Source of the DNA: Ciona intestinalis
Lineage: Eukaryota; Chordata; Ascidiacea; Phlebobranchia; Cionidae
Assembly (NCBI RefSeq): GCF_000224145.3
Contig: NW_004190441.2
Span: 1-64,000 of the forward strand
Direction of reading: 5' to 3'
Length of the DNA stretch: 64,000 nucleotides
A model generated the notes under the pieces. It ran no database searches. It was not told the DNA's origin and saw only the letters and a list, made by a program, of their open reading frames with translations. Each line of letters begins with the position of its first letter. The first letter of the stretch is position 1. A program made the translations under genes and the position numbers. Positions 12,701 to 22,819 of the stretch are shown here, piece after piece.

Positions 12701-15700
12701 TATTAAACACCTAACCCATATATTAAACACCTCACCCATAAACAACCAACCTATTCAAGAAGATAGAACCATCGTGAGAATGAAGTAAAGCATGAAGTTT
12801 GGCACAAAATTCTCGCAAACCAATTTCTAATTTGATAGGATGTCTCATTTGTGTTCTGCCAACATTCATAAAGATTTATTATATGGATAATGATTATAAA
12901 TGATGGATTAATGTGACAAACATTAAACAACTGCCGTATTAACATGCAAGGCAACATTAGTTTTACCTGTCGGGTCGGAAATGTTCCTTACACACTGAGA
13001 ACATTGGATTGCCATCATTTCTATGAAACAACTTGTTAGTTTTGGTTTCAAACACAGGATGTGACGTTACACACTTAAAGACTGCTTATATATATAGATG
13101 CCTACTATTAATATATCCATGCAAAATATTAGGTTTCTTACTTGACCATGTAGATATATGGAACGTCGTTTATTTCTCGCAAAATCACTAAATCTTTCAA
13201 GCCTTTCAACTGACCAAGCTTCAATGTCTTGTGGTAACTAAAACAATATATTTTAAATAAATTTTATGCTCAATGTTTTTTCACAACCCACCTTTGAGCG
13301 TACAACGACATCAGTTCGTTGTATTTGATCCCATTCGAAGCAAATTCTTTCATCAACGGCATTAACTCTTTCCTGAATAAACATCATCAGTAGAAACAAT
13401 TAACTCGCATAAAAGTTGTTTCAAACTAAGTGAATGATTGAGTATTTAGTGTAAAAACTAGCAAATCATTATACCAAGCATACATAGCTTATTTAATTTT
13501 GAGTAAAGCTGCCAATACAGGTTACCCCATCACCCAGACACACAGGTTACCCCATCACCCTTACACACGGGTTACCCCATCACCCTTACACACAGATTAC
13601 CCCATCACCCCGACACACGGGTTACCACATCACCCCGACACACGGGTTACCCCATCACCCACTTCAGCAAAGTTTGTTCATCCTCCAGCCGTTGGGAGAT
13701 AGTGACCAAGATCCTCTTCCCGCCCAACTTTCTACGATGGAGACTTTGTAAGATTGTTGAAGCGGATTCAACATTGGGGACAACAACGTCGCACATCACA
13801 GTGAATCGATTGTGTGGTCGGATCTGTAGCTTCCACACCTTGGATTATAAACAAAAATATAAAATTAATACATGTATGTTTATGCTAATTTGATGCAAGA
13901 CACAATTTATGTTCGTCAAATAAAATACCTTAAGGTAAAAAACAAAACATTGCAGACCTGTGCGTGTTGTGTGATTAAGCTCAATATAGTTTCTTGAATA
14001 AGTTTCACACCAAGCTGTGCGTCGATGTTGCTTATCGTCAGTTGGACCCCAGTGTCTGTAGGTAAACATGGAAATATTATAAACTTTTGCCCACAGTTGT
14101 CCAATATAACGATGTCCTACCTTGATTGTTATGTTGAGGACTTGATGGTTTGCAACGTGATGCGTAAGATCTTTAAGAAAAAGAAGTAAAAATATAACAT
14201 TAATTAAATTTATAGAAATATCACGTACCTCTGAATTTGATGTCCCATGTTCCTGGGCGCCTAAAATATGAGAGAAAATAAGAAATATACTTTTACACAA
14301 AGTTTACACAAAAGATAACACACCTGTTGGCTTGGTTTTCGTCTTGGTGTAAAATGCTTTGATAAAGCTGATAAATCACTTGTTTTACGCTGAACTGATA
14401 TTTTACATCCGTGCACCATTTCACCATTCAACCTCTTCAATGATCTGTTAATATATCAAGGTCCGAATGTTTCACTTAATATTTAAATTGATGGTGGTAT
14501 AAATAAAATAGGACACGGCATAAAATATCATCGGAACAAACTTTACAAAGACTGTGACCGATTAATTCCACCATAACAAGTATAAACAACTAAACACACA
14601 CCTCCACAGTATAAACAACTAAACACACACCTCCGCAGTATAAACAACTAAACACACACCTCCGCAGTATAAACAACTAAACACACACCTCTGCAGTATA
14701 AATAACTAAACACACATCTCCGCAGTATAAACAACTAAACACACACCTCCACAGTATAAACAACTAAACACACACCTCCGAAGTATAAACAACTAAACAC
14801 ACACCTCCACAGTATAAACAACTAAACACACACCTCCGCAGTATAAACAACTAAACACACACCTCCACAGTATAAACAACTAAACACACATCTCCGCAGT
14901 ATAAACAACTNNNNNNNNNNNNNNNNNNNNNNNNNNNNNNNNNNNNNNNNNNNNNNNNNNNNNNNNNNNNNNNNNNNNNNNNNNNNNNNNNNNNNNNNNN
15001 NNNNNNNNNNNNNNNNNNNNNNNNNNNNNNNNNNNNNNNNNNNNNNNNNNNNNNNNNNNNNNNNNNNAATATAACTTAATCTATGAATAAAGTTTAGCAA
15101 TAACGCACCTTATGTTATAATTTGTTAAATACCTAAAACACAAAGTCTAAACACGTTTAATGTCTGTACCTACACCCCATGTTTTACCGATGACCTTTCT
15201 TCTCCCAGTTTAATGAAAGGTTTGCCATCTGCTTGTAACTCCGATTGTTCGTGCGAAACATCGACGTTTAGCCCGATATGTATAAGTGGACTTACATATT
15301 ATAATCCATGTTATGCTGGATGTGGTGTTAAAGTGGATGGCAACGCAACGCAGGTTTGTTTGTTTTAAAATATTTTTATACTTTCAAAACTATGTTGTTG
15401 TTGCTACCAGGTGAATTAGAAATTGCTTTTCTTGTAAAAACATCAACTTTATTTCACCCCGGTTGCATTCGTCATACGATGAGACATTTTATAAAAATGT
15501 TTGACAAATATTAGTTGGTTCTACTTTTAGAAACAATTAAAAGCAAATTTTTTGTTGCTTAAAAGCTTCTTATCTGGTAAATACTGTTATGTATATGATG
15601 CCAATAGTCTTGTTGTATTGAGGCAAAACATTGGTGAGTGATCAACGTTTCCACCAGGAACGCTAAAATCTCTTATCTGTCCAGTTGTTCAGTAATTGTT

Positions 15701-18700
15701 CGTGCCACACGCCCGGTTGCCGGTAGCACACACCTCCACAGTATAAATAACTAAACACACACCTCCGCAGTATAAACAACTAAACACACACCTCTGCAGT
15801 ATAAACAACTAAACACACACCTCTGCAGTATAAACAACTAAACACACATGTCCACAGCATAAACAACCAAACACACATCTCCACAGTATAAATAACTAAA
15901 CACACACCTCCGCAGTATAAATAACTAAACACACACCTCCGCAGTATAAATAACTAAACACACACCTCCGCAGTATAAATAACTAAACACACACCTCCGC
16001 AGTATAAACAACCAAACACACACCTCCGCAGCAGATCTTCATTACTAAACTTAATGACAGCAGTTGGAGGATTCACATGCAAAACTTTTCCTCCACAATT
16101 TTCCGATATTTGTTTCAATTTTCCGCGAATCAACCCGAGGTCTATTGTTGTTGGGAGGTTCGTTACGACAAGTTGTAACTCGATGGTTGGGTCCTATAAA
16201 AGTGTTGCACATAATGTTCTGCTGTTTTGCAAACCACTAATTGCCTCTTCAGTATTCTATACATTAGCATGATGTAAAAATATAAACCGTAAAGATTTAC
16301 TTTTGATATTAATTTATTAAAATATTTTATGTTTCTAAAAAAATGTAAAATACAATAACCCATATAATGTAACTTTTGTATAAAATCCCAGAAATGTTTT
16401 TATGTAACGATTGTTACCAAGAAGCCTAGTGGTTGGTGAGCAACAGTAAGCAATTGTACCTTTGTTGCACAAACAAGCGGCAAGTCAGCCACAAAATCTT
16501 CATAAAGAACCGAAGTATTTGCAGCTTCAACCAAAGCCTTGGATGAATTGACGGGGTGCATAAGGACAACAAAGTATTTGTGTCTGTGGCGTAAGTCGCT
16601 AACCTCAGATGTGAAGTTACAATCACCTGCGTTCAACATATTGTTGCATGAGAATGCTCTTAAATTAAAAATGTGAACAGATAAGTAATTGTACAACAGT
16701 TATTACCACATAATATTGCAACGTACACCACTATATTGCAACGTACACCACTATATTGCAACGTACACCACTATATTGCAACGTACACCACTATATTGCA
16801 ACGTACACCACTATATTGCAACGTACACCACTATATTGCAACGTACACCACTATATTGCAACGTACACCACTATATTGCAACGTACACCACTATATTGCA
16901 ACGTACACCACTATATTGCAACGTACACCACTATATTGCAACGTACACCACTATATTGCAACGTACACCACTATATTGCAACGTACACCACTATATTGCA
17001 ACGTACACCACTATATTGCAACGTACACCACTATATTGCAACGTACACCACTATATTGAATAGCTTACCTGTTATAAGCACAACAGTTGCAGGTGCTGTG
17101 TGTGTCTGTGCATATCGGCGAATACTCTGTCGCAGTTTATCGTCAGCTGCGTTCTTAGCAACAGCATTAACGTGAATCACATTCACCTAAAGTTACCATG
17201 CGTCATATTGTTTGTATTTTAATTAAACAAATGATTACCTGAGCATTGTTTAAATCTTGTATGACGTGCCGACTTTCTTTGTTGATGTCACAAACAGCCA
17301 TGAACTCTGCTTCAGCGTGATCTGATAACATTGTTGCAAGATGCAGACATCAATACACGATAAGAAGTGAATGCAATGACAAGGTTAGTTTACGCTAAAT
17401 GAACACAAACCGTTGAAAAATTGTCGACGGATCTTTTGCACGATCGCCATCGCGGATTTGCCGGAAGGTACTTGGCAGTTTTCGATATCCCAGAAAACAC
17501 CGATAGGAAAAATCTTTTTTGGTGAATCCTTGTTGAATAGCACGGCTGATACATCTCTATTATCGGTGGATGTAAGCTGTGGTAGAATACTGCATGTACA
17601 AGTTTGCTGCTGATGAAACAACAAACCAAACCTTTTGCAGCAAACACTCGTGCGAAGGAACTCGTGACAGTGAAAAGTGAAGCAAACACGACAGAAGTGA
17701 CAAACAAACTTCGTGAGGAAAAAACTCTTTGATTTCGCGTTGAAATTCATCAAGTGATTCACAACGCTTTGTTAAATCAAACATTTGTTTAACAAAAGTT
17801 TCACTTTTATTCTCAATAGGTTGGGTTAGAGATATTGGGCTACTAATGCCAGAGTCGGCTTGTGAAACATCAACTTGGGATTTTTTGTTTCGTTCTAACA
17901 TGTTTATTATTAACTGCTCAGGTTGTAGTTTGGGGGTGATGGTGAAGTCCTCAGGGGTCAACAAACGTTCGCTTACGGGTGCCGTGTGGGTGGGAGTGTC
18001 CAACGGGGCATAACTGATAATACTCGGATCTTGGTCGCCCACTGGTGGTGACATCAACCATTGTGGAACGTTGGAGTTTCGTGGATGAATGAATTCGGGG
18101 GTGGCGGCTGCAACAGCCCCTGGGATTCAATGTGGGGTTTTAGACGGGTGGGTTTATACACGGGTGGGTTTATACATGGGTGGGTTTATACACGGGTGGG
18201 TTTATACACGTTTTAACTTTCCATATAATAAAGATGGTTTAGGTTTTTAAACCGAAACTTTAAGGTCAAAATCGTATCATACATACGAGGGGGTTTGTAT
18301 TGAAACTGACTTGTCAATTCGTGTTTATGCATCATTGATACAATTGTATCAAACAACAATGAATACAGAGTGTAATCTATGAATTGAAATCATGTTTACC
18401 AAACTCTGTAAAAGCTCCAGCAACATTGGTTGGGGTAAGAACAGCGTCGTGAACAGATTCAACAGTTTGCCAATGAACGGATCCTTGCATTCCCTACCAT
18501 GTTTAAACTCATTTATTATTGCATGTGATATGGTGCAAATAATTTGCGAGCAGCGACAAATTAAAAAATAACATGGAAACATTCAAATAAATTATAATCA
18601 GTTTATATTTGACTTTTCATTTACCAAGAACTTCAAGATAGTTATAATTATAGAAACACTTACTGTTGGAGAAAAGGTGAAAGTGTGTGGTGTACAGTTG

Positions 18701-18840
18701 GGTAGGGGATATGCGAACTGTGGGGGTGGTTCGTATACAGCTGCCGGGCTTGGTGGTTGGCTTGTATACGGATATATACATAACGATGGTTGTAGAAGGT
18801 ATGGGTCATAAAAGTTGGTGTTTGAAGTTTCACTCATCAT
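6718..18840 (-). CDS. MARF1: MARF1 (meiosis regulator and mRNA stability factor 1), 31 exons
   Basis: Exons: 18840-18664, 18493-18400, 18119-17710, 17609-17411, 17321-17239, 17186-17069, 16626-16460, 16193-16024, 14444-14324, 14260-14229, 14170-14121, 14055-13958, 13838-13663, 13372-13292, 13237-13142, 13020-12967, 12855-12751, 12363-12315, 12235-12133, 11913-11822, 11771-11640, 9882-9740, 9554-9421, 9211-9009, 8818-8579, 8496-8348, 8226-8142, 7993-7887, 7623-7463, 7282-7170, 7116-6718. They join in phase to 1446 residues (human about 1740). Order: Pro-rich N-terminus; NYN RNase about 261-410 (FWDIENC, NAADDKL, SDLRHRH with the acidic residues); two RRMs about 417-490 and 541-632; eight LOTUS/OST-HTH domains about 633-1276; a Ser/Pro tail. 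The family represses and cleaves RNA in germ cells. The exon 3/4 junction is the least certain. Introns hold seven minisatellites, a nested + gene and an SLCO fragment. Confidence 0.93.
10172..11080 (+). CDS. Secreted Spatzle/neurotrophin-like cystine-knot protein (candidate)
   Basis: Four + strand exons lie inside a MARF1 intron: 10172-10249, 10302-10449, 10543-10701 and 10887-11080. All have GT/AG borders and consistent phase, giving 192 residues. [19 protein letters not shown] is a signal peptide. A 70-residue pro-region with four Cys ends at the basic site RTRR (89-92), a furin-type cleavage motif. The rest has Cys at 96, 99, 141, 156, 185 and 191. [19 protein letters not shown], then YQTLTIQSC, then [10 protein letters not shown] and KYPTSC line up in order with the Spatzle knot (C...VYP..., ...QAIQIEEC, ...ICKQHY, ...KIPSCCKC). 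In that family the mature part is a dimeric ligand of Toll or Trk type receptors. The gene model is firm; the family call is in-head alignment. The stop codon lies in the first unit of a minisatellite. Confidence 0.72.
11072..11378. repeat. 25-bp minisatellite, about 12 copies
   Basis: Unit TATAACATGTAACTTGTGTG plus five bases, with only T/C variation near its end. It starts at the stop codon of the nested cystine-knot gene, so it forms that gene's 3' untranslated region, and it lies inside a MARF1 intron. Long antisense open frames here follow the repeat period. Confidence 0.95.
12506..12740. repeat. 20-bp minisatellite, about 12 copies, next to a MARF1 splice donor
   Basis: Unit CTCACCCATATATTAAACAC with point variants. 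On the gene strand it begins about 10 bases after the donor of the MARF1 exon ending at 12751, so it fills the 5' half of that intron. Confidence 0.93.
13519..13660. repeat. 24-bp minisatellite, about 6 copies, abutting a MARF1 splice donor
   Basis: Unit GGTTACCCCATCACCC plus a CTTACACAC-like segment. On the gene strand the first unit begins within the donor sequence of the second-RRM exon, which ends at 13663. Confidence 0.92.
14580..14910. repeat. 29-bp minisatellite, distal array, about 11 copies
   Basis: Unit TATAAACAACTAAACACACA plus CCTCCGCAG, with CCAC and CTGC variants. It ends at an N gap, so its true length is unknown. It is the same unit as the array at 15727-16030 in the same MARF1 intron. 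Each unit, read on the minus strand, carries CTGCGGAG followed by GTGTGTGTTT. Confidence 0.95.
14911..15067. other. Assembly gap (157 N)
   Basis: Run of N between a minisatellite array and the SLCO-like fragment, inside a MARF1 intron. Confidence 1.
15209..15723 (+). pseudogene. Two-exon fragment of an SLCO (OATP) organic anion transporter
   Basis: The exon at 15209-15353 encodes a Kazal-like segment with [28 protein letters not shown] and a following VKVDGNATQ. This is the conserved Cys-rich extracellular loop of OATP transporters. A second exon, from 15685, continues in phase with [12 protein letters not shown], the next conserved piece of the family, and then runs into a minisatellite that gives an in-frame TAG. 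No other transporter exon was found on either side. It lies antisense in a MARF1 intron, between an N gap and a repeat array. It is either a duplicated gene scrap or an assembly chimera joined through the repeat. OATPs move organic anions across the plasma membrane, but this piece cannot do so alone. Confidence 0.7.
15727..16030. repeat. 29-bp minisatellite, proximal array, copying a splice donor
   Basis: About ten units of the same 29-bp repeat as at 14580-14910. It directly follows, on the gene strand, the MARF1 exon that ends at 16024 with CTGCGGAG and continues GTGTGTGTTT. Those 18 bases recur in each unit, exactly or with one change, so the array looks like tandem copies of this exon-intron junction. 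Confidence 0.93.
16713..17058. repeat. 20-bp minisatellite, about 17 near-identical copies
   Basis: Unit ATATTGCAACGTACACCACT repeats with no change that I can see. On the MARF1 strand it starts about 10 bases after the donor of the exon ending at 17069. Three long + strand open frames arise from the unit's period and are not genes. Confidence 0.97.
18143..18210. repeat. 16-bp minisatellite, about 4 copies
   Basis: Unit ACGGGTGGGTTTATAC, about 25 bases upstream (gene strand) of the acceptor of the third MARF1 exon. Confidence 0.9.
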
Positions 18841-19630
18841 GAAAAAGGTAATCAAACATAACTTAATCCAAGAACAAACTATCTATTTGTGAACACCAAG
18901 ATATTAGCACAGTCTAAATATCTGCAAATAATAAATGTGCTTAGTGTACAAACAGCCATAATAATTTGTCATTCATGATTATTATATGTCTTGGTTGAAT
19001 GGAAATTAGTGCATTATATACAATTAGTGTTGAAAGCAATGTCAATACTCCTAATAAATGTACATTTACAGCGATTGAAACTTTATAGAGTGCAGTGTAT
19101 AAACATCTAATACTGTTCACAATCTAAGTTACTTTATATAACTGCTTGGTGCGGCAGCAAACAAAAGTTACGTCACCAGAATCTACAATGAAACCAAATA
19201 CATTAAATGTGTTATGTACTTACAGCAGTCGAGCGCTTTATTAAAATAATATTTTGATCTTTTAAAAGTTATTACGCAAAATTACAGTTTTTAATTCCAG
19301 GTAAAAGTTTCTTGACTAAACATTTATAATATTCAACCACAAGAACTCATGGGATGTTGAAACACAATGATAAGATGTTAGAACCAGTGCAAGAGGGGGG
19401 TTGCTTCAATATCATGGGTGTTTTACAAGTGTGAATGATTTATAAAAAATTATAAATACTTGATATTGTAACACTTATATTATCAAGTATATTTTATATT
19501 ATTAATATTCCAATTTATACAATAATAATTAGTAGGGTATAATAAACTAATCACAATATGCTGACAAATGCATTGCTTAGAAAACTAAAGTATTTAAACA
19601 ATGGCAATGTTGTATATATTGGCACAATGA
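18841..19630. other. Intergenic, MARF1 start to vinculin stop
   Basis: AT-rich, no exon seen. It should hold the MARF1 promoter and 5' untranslated region, and the vinculin 3' end. No clear motif decides their limits. Confidence 0.5.
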
Positions 19631-22600
19631 TTATGACTTGCGTACCCATCTCATCATAACACCGGCTTCGGTGCGGATCCGGATAGACGCAGCTTCAGCG
19701 GAACGGACGGTGTCCTTCACACTCATCATGAGGTTCTGTGCGTTATGTACCAACATCTCAGTGGCCTGCTCTGCAGCTTCTTCTTCCTCCTTAGTCATAT
19801 CCATGTTATCACCAAGTGAAGCAGCTTTGACAGTGGACAATATACGCAGCTGTGTACTAATGGTTGGGATTCGATCTAATGTTTTCTTCATGTCTGTGCG
19901 GATCCTTCTATCAGAGCATTTATCAGCAACCTCATTAGCAAGTCTGGTTACTTCATTCGATGCTTTAGCAATCTCCTTGGCACAAGCTATTAGATCACTC
20001 TTTCTTCCCTCCTCCCCTCTTACAAGATGCGACATCTTCGCCATAAGAAGAGCCATTCTCTTTGCAGTCGCAATGATGTCATTTCCTTTGCTCTCCCACT
20101 TTCTTGCCTCCTCATGCAACTCACGAGCCGCTTGCATCATCGGGACATCTTCTTCTTGCTCCTCGGGGAATTCTTCTTCCTCAGGCAGAGGAGGAACGGG
20201 AGGAGCTGCCTCACAATCCTGTGGCAGGGGAGGTACGGGTGGAGGTTCCTCCTCAATCACAATATTCTTGGCTTGTTGTTCGATCCTTCTCGCTTCCACT
20301 GTGTTCCTCACTTGTGCTACAGCTGCAATCAACTGATCATCACATTCCCTAACATTATCCTTGGCAGCGTTAGAGTTTGGATTGTTGGCGTATTCACGAG
20401 TAGCTTGTACCATAGGGTTGATGGTTCGACTCAGGTTGTTTAAGTTACCTTTCAACTCTTGCACATAAGCAGCATCATCTGTATTCTCAACCTCCCTCTT
20501 ACCTGCCATCAATATACGATGAGCTCGGCGTGCAATGTTACCGGCAGCTGGCAAAGCAACTGTTGGTTGGTTATCCTGCAGAGCTTTCATACAAGTTTTA
20601 TGATCTTTCTTGATCCCATCTTCTGATGCTTTAATGAAATCCACAACATCCATCGCGTCATCCACTTGCTCAGTGAGGTCATCCACATGTTCCGTCCATT
20701 CATCTGTGAGAGCTTTCAAATGTTCCTTGGCAAGTTTATTCTCAGGATAATCAAGAACAATTTTCCCTGCATTAATAACTTGTGGTGTAAGTTCTTGAAT
20801 CTTCTTTGCTGAAAGTGTAGCTTTTGCCACTTTTTCCTCAGCACCAAGCTCACTGGTTGCCACAGCTTGTATTCCTAGGTTCGCCAACTTTTGTGCTTGT
20901 TTGGTAAGAGCTTGAGACCTTTCTGCAAACTTCTCTTCTCGCCCCGCTACATCCTTAGGAGCTGAAGCAGCAGTTACGAATTGCTTGAGCACGGTTGTTG
21001 TGTCTGAAAACTCATCAGCAACTTGACCGATCACCGCCAACTTCATGTTTTGCTTCAACTCTTGTAGTTTCTGCTGGAGTTCTTCGGCGATTCTTCTCGC
21101 TTCAGGTGAACCACCTTTACCTTGCTTAACCAGATCAGCAAGCTGATTACACAAACTCTCACACTCTGCAGCATTTTGTAGCAAAGCTGCTTTGATTACA
21201 GGATTATCACATTCCACAGCCAGTTTCCTTGCATCACTCATGACACTCCTAGCGGCCAGCATCCCTTTTCCTCCATCCTCTACACCAGGGTGGTCAAGCC
21301 AACGGTTCGCCACATCCAACTTCGCTTCCAGTGTTTGGGGCAAACCACCTGATGCGAGTGCTTTACCAATCTTTGCGTTGATTTGCCCAATCTTATCTGC
21401 AGCTTGCTTCGCAAGATGTCTAGCTTCAGGTAGATGTCCTTCCCCTCTCTCCCTGTAAGCATCCAACTTCTCCATCAACTCATCTAACTCATCGCACATC
21501 TTCATTAGTTCGGCCGCATCTTTGGCTGTTTGGGGATTGGTAGCCAAACTCTTTGCTATCTTCCTGGTTGCCCCAATAATGTCTCTGATATCTTGAGATC
21601 CAGTACCAGGTCCTGGTTTAGCTTGAGGATCAGCCAGCCATTCCTTAGCAGAAGGCGTCTTGCTTGAAACTACACCAAATGCTTCATCAATTTCTTCCAG
21701 ATTCTTTAATGCGTCATCCACATCTTGCAACAAACCATTCAAAGCCGTTTGAATTTGATTTGCAAGACGACGGGCTTCCGCTGAATTACCTTTGTTTTGT
21801 TTGCGCAGAGCGGCAAGCTTCTCCGTCATAATACCAATGTCGTTGCACTTGTCCATTATCTTTGCTCCCAACGCCCCACCAGCTTTGCTCCCGATCTCCC
21901 GAGCTTGATCCAAAGTTTGTCGAAGGGCGAGTTCATCCGCTGTGTCGGGAGGTGCGTTAGGATCATTAAGCCAGCGGTTCGCAGCAATCAGATTGTTTGC
22001 CATCTTGTCTCGGACTTGTTTCAACTGTAATACGTTTGTTGGGTCGACAAGTATCTCCTGATCGGTGGACACAAGTTGTAAAACACGAATTATTTCTGTG
22101 ATAATATCAGAAAGATTCTTGACGTAATATTGCCTGTTGTGAACAGATGCTTCACTTCCAACACCACTCCCATCTACAGTTGTAACGAATATCTTCATAC
22201 TTGATATTAAGTTGGGCAACTGATTCCGTAAATCTGCAACTCCAGTTTTCAATTGATCGGCATGCAAAGCGTTGGTGAGATCCTTGGACCTTTGCAACAC
22301 CAAGTCAGATAGATTTGTCATTCCTGGTGTAAGGTTTTTAACATAAGTAACAAGGTCTTCCATCCCGGCCACAACTTCCGATACTTTAAGATAATCCCGA
22401 ACTCTGCGGCAAACATGACAAATACGACGAACCTCAGCTTCATCAAAGATGAGAAGAAGATCGGATGTTCCTTGGAGGATTCCCCTCGACCCAGCTATCA
22501 ACTTCTCCCTTCCTTGCTTTGAATATTCATCTTCCTCAATAAGTTTGGCCGAATCAAGCAGAAGGTCGGCACTAGACTTCACTTTGTTGATCGCCTCCGG

Positions 22601-22819
22601 TGTATCAAGTTTAAGAACTTCATCCTTAGATGTTTGGATTTGCGCCGTCCCAACTTTTGCAAGGTTGTTTACAGCCGCACTCACGGCTTGAATCGGTTTC
22701 ATCAAAGAAGGAATTGCCGCGCCATCTTCCCCCTGTTCGTGAAGGATGACAAGATGGGACACTTGTTCCGCAACCGGTTCCAAAATCTGTTCAATCGTCT
22801 TCGTGTGAAACACCGGCAT
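19631..22819 (-). CDS. VCL: Vinculin, single coding exon
   Basis: One unbroken frame of 1062 residues, close to the 1066 of vertebrate vinculin. It begins MPVFHTKTIEQILEPVAEQ and ends RTEAGVMMRWVRKS, both near-matches to the vertebrate ends. Vinculin links integrin and cadherin adhesions to actin. The helical-bundle head fills about residues 1-850. It includes the talin-binding first domain and SRGILQGTSDLLLIFDEAEV, a strongly conserved vinculin stretch. The proline-rich linker (EEEPPPVPPLP, then APPVPPLPEEEE) is at about 850-890 and the actin-binding tail at 891-1062. Vertebrate vinculin genes have over twenty exons; here the whole coding region has no intron while neighbours are cut into exons of about 50-400 bases. 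No poly-A tract or flanking repeat marks it as a recent retrocopy. Intact length and sequence argue it is functional. Confidence 0.97.
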   Translation of the reverse strand: MPVFHTKTIEQILEPVAEQVSHLVILHEQGEDGAAIPSLMKPIQAVSAAVNNLAKVGTAQIQTSKDEVLKLDTPEAINKVKSSADLLLDSAKLIEEDEYSKQGREKLIAGSRGILQGTSDLLLIFDEAEVRRICHVCRRVRDYLKVSEVVAGMEDLVTYVKNLTPGMTNLSDLVLQRSKDLTNALHADQLKTGVADLRNQLPNLISSMKIFVTTVDGSGVGSEASVHNRQYYVKNLSDIITEIIRVLQLVSTDQEILVDPTNVLQLKQVRDKMANNLIAANRWLNDPNAPPDTADELALRQTLDQAREIGSKAGGALGAKIMDKCNDIGIMTEKLAALRKQNKGNSAEARRLANQIQTALNGLLQDVDDALKNLEEIDEAFGVVSSKTPSAKEWLADPQAKPGPGTGSQDIRDIIGATRKIAKSLATNPQTAKDAAELMKMCDELDELMEKLDAYRERGEGHLPEARHLAKQAADKIGQINAKIGKALASGGLPQTLEAKLDVANRWLDHPGVEDGGKGMLAARSVMSDARKLAVECDNPVIKAALLQNAAECESLCNQLADLVKQGKGGSPEARRIAEELQQKLQELKQNMKLAVIGQVADEFSDTTTVLKQFVTAASAPKDVAGREEKFAERSQALTKQAQKLANLGIQAVATSELGAEEKVAKATLSAKKIQELTPQVINAGKIVLDYPENKLAKEHLKALTDEWTEHVDDLTEQVDDAMDVVDFIKASEDGIKKDHKTCMKALQDNQPTVALPAAGNIARRAHRILMAGKREVENTDDAAYVQELKGNLNNLSRTINPMVQATREYANNPNSNAAKDNVRECDDQLIAAVAQVRNTVEARRIEQQAKNIVIEEEPPPVPPLPQDCEAAPPVPPLPEEEEFPEEQEEDVPMMQAARELHEEARKWESKGNDIIATAKRMALLMAKMSHLVRGEEGRKSDLIACAKEIAKASNEVTRLANEVADKCSDRRIRTDMKKTLDRIPTISTQLRILSTVKAASLGDNMDMTKEEEEAAEQATEMLVHNAQNLMMSVKDTVRSAEAASIRIRTEAGVMMRWVRKS

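Noticed and set aside
14822-15100. Open frame of 92 residues
   Set aside because: Crosses an N gap and a minisatellite.
16689-17175. Three long + strand open frames with a 20-residue period
   Set aside because: Pure product of the 20-bp minisatellite in a MARF1 intron; no start context or homology.
11072-18210. Regular repeats that might suggest CRISPR arrays
   Set aside because: Units are contiguous with no unique spacers, and the DNA is animal with spliced genes.
19638-20443. + strand open frames of 138-232 residues
   Set aside because: Antisense shadows of the long vinculin exon.
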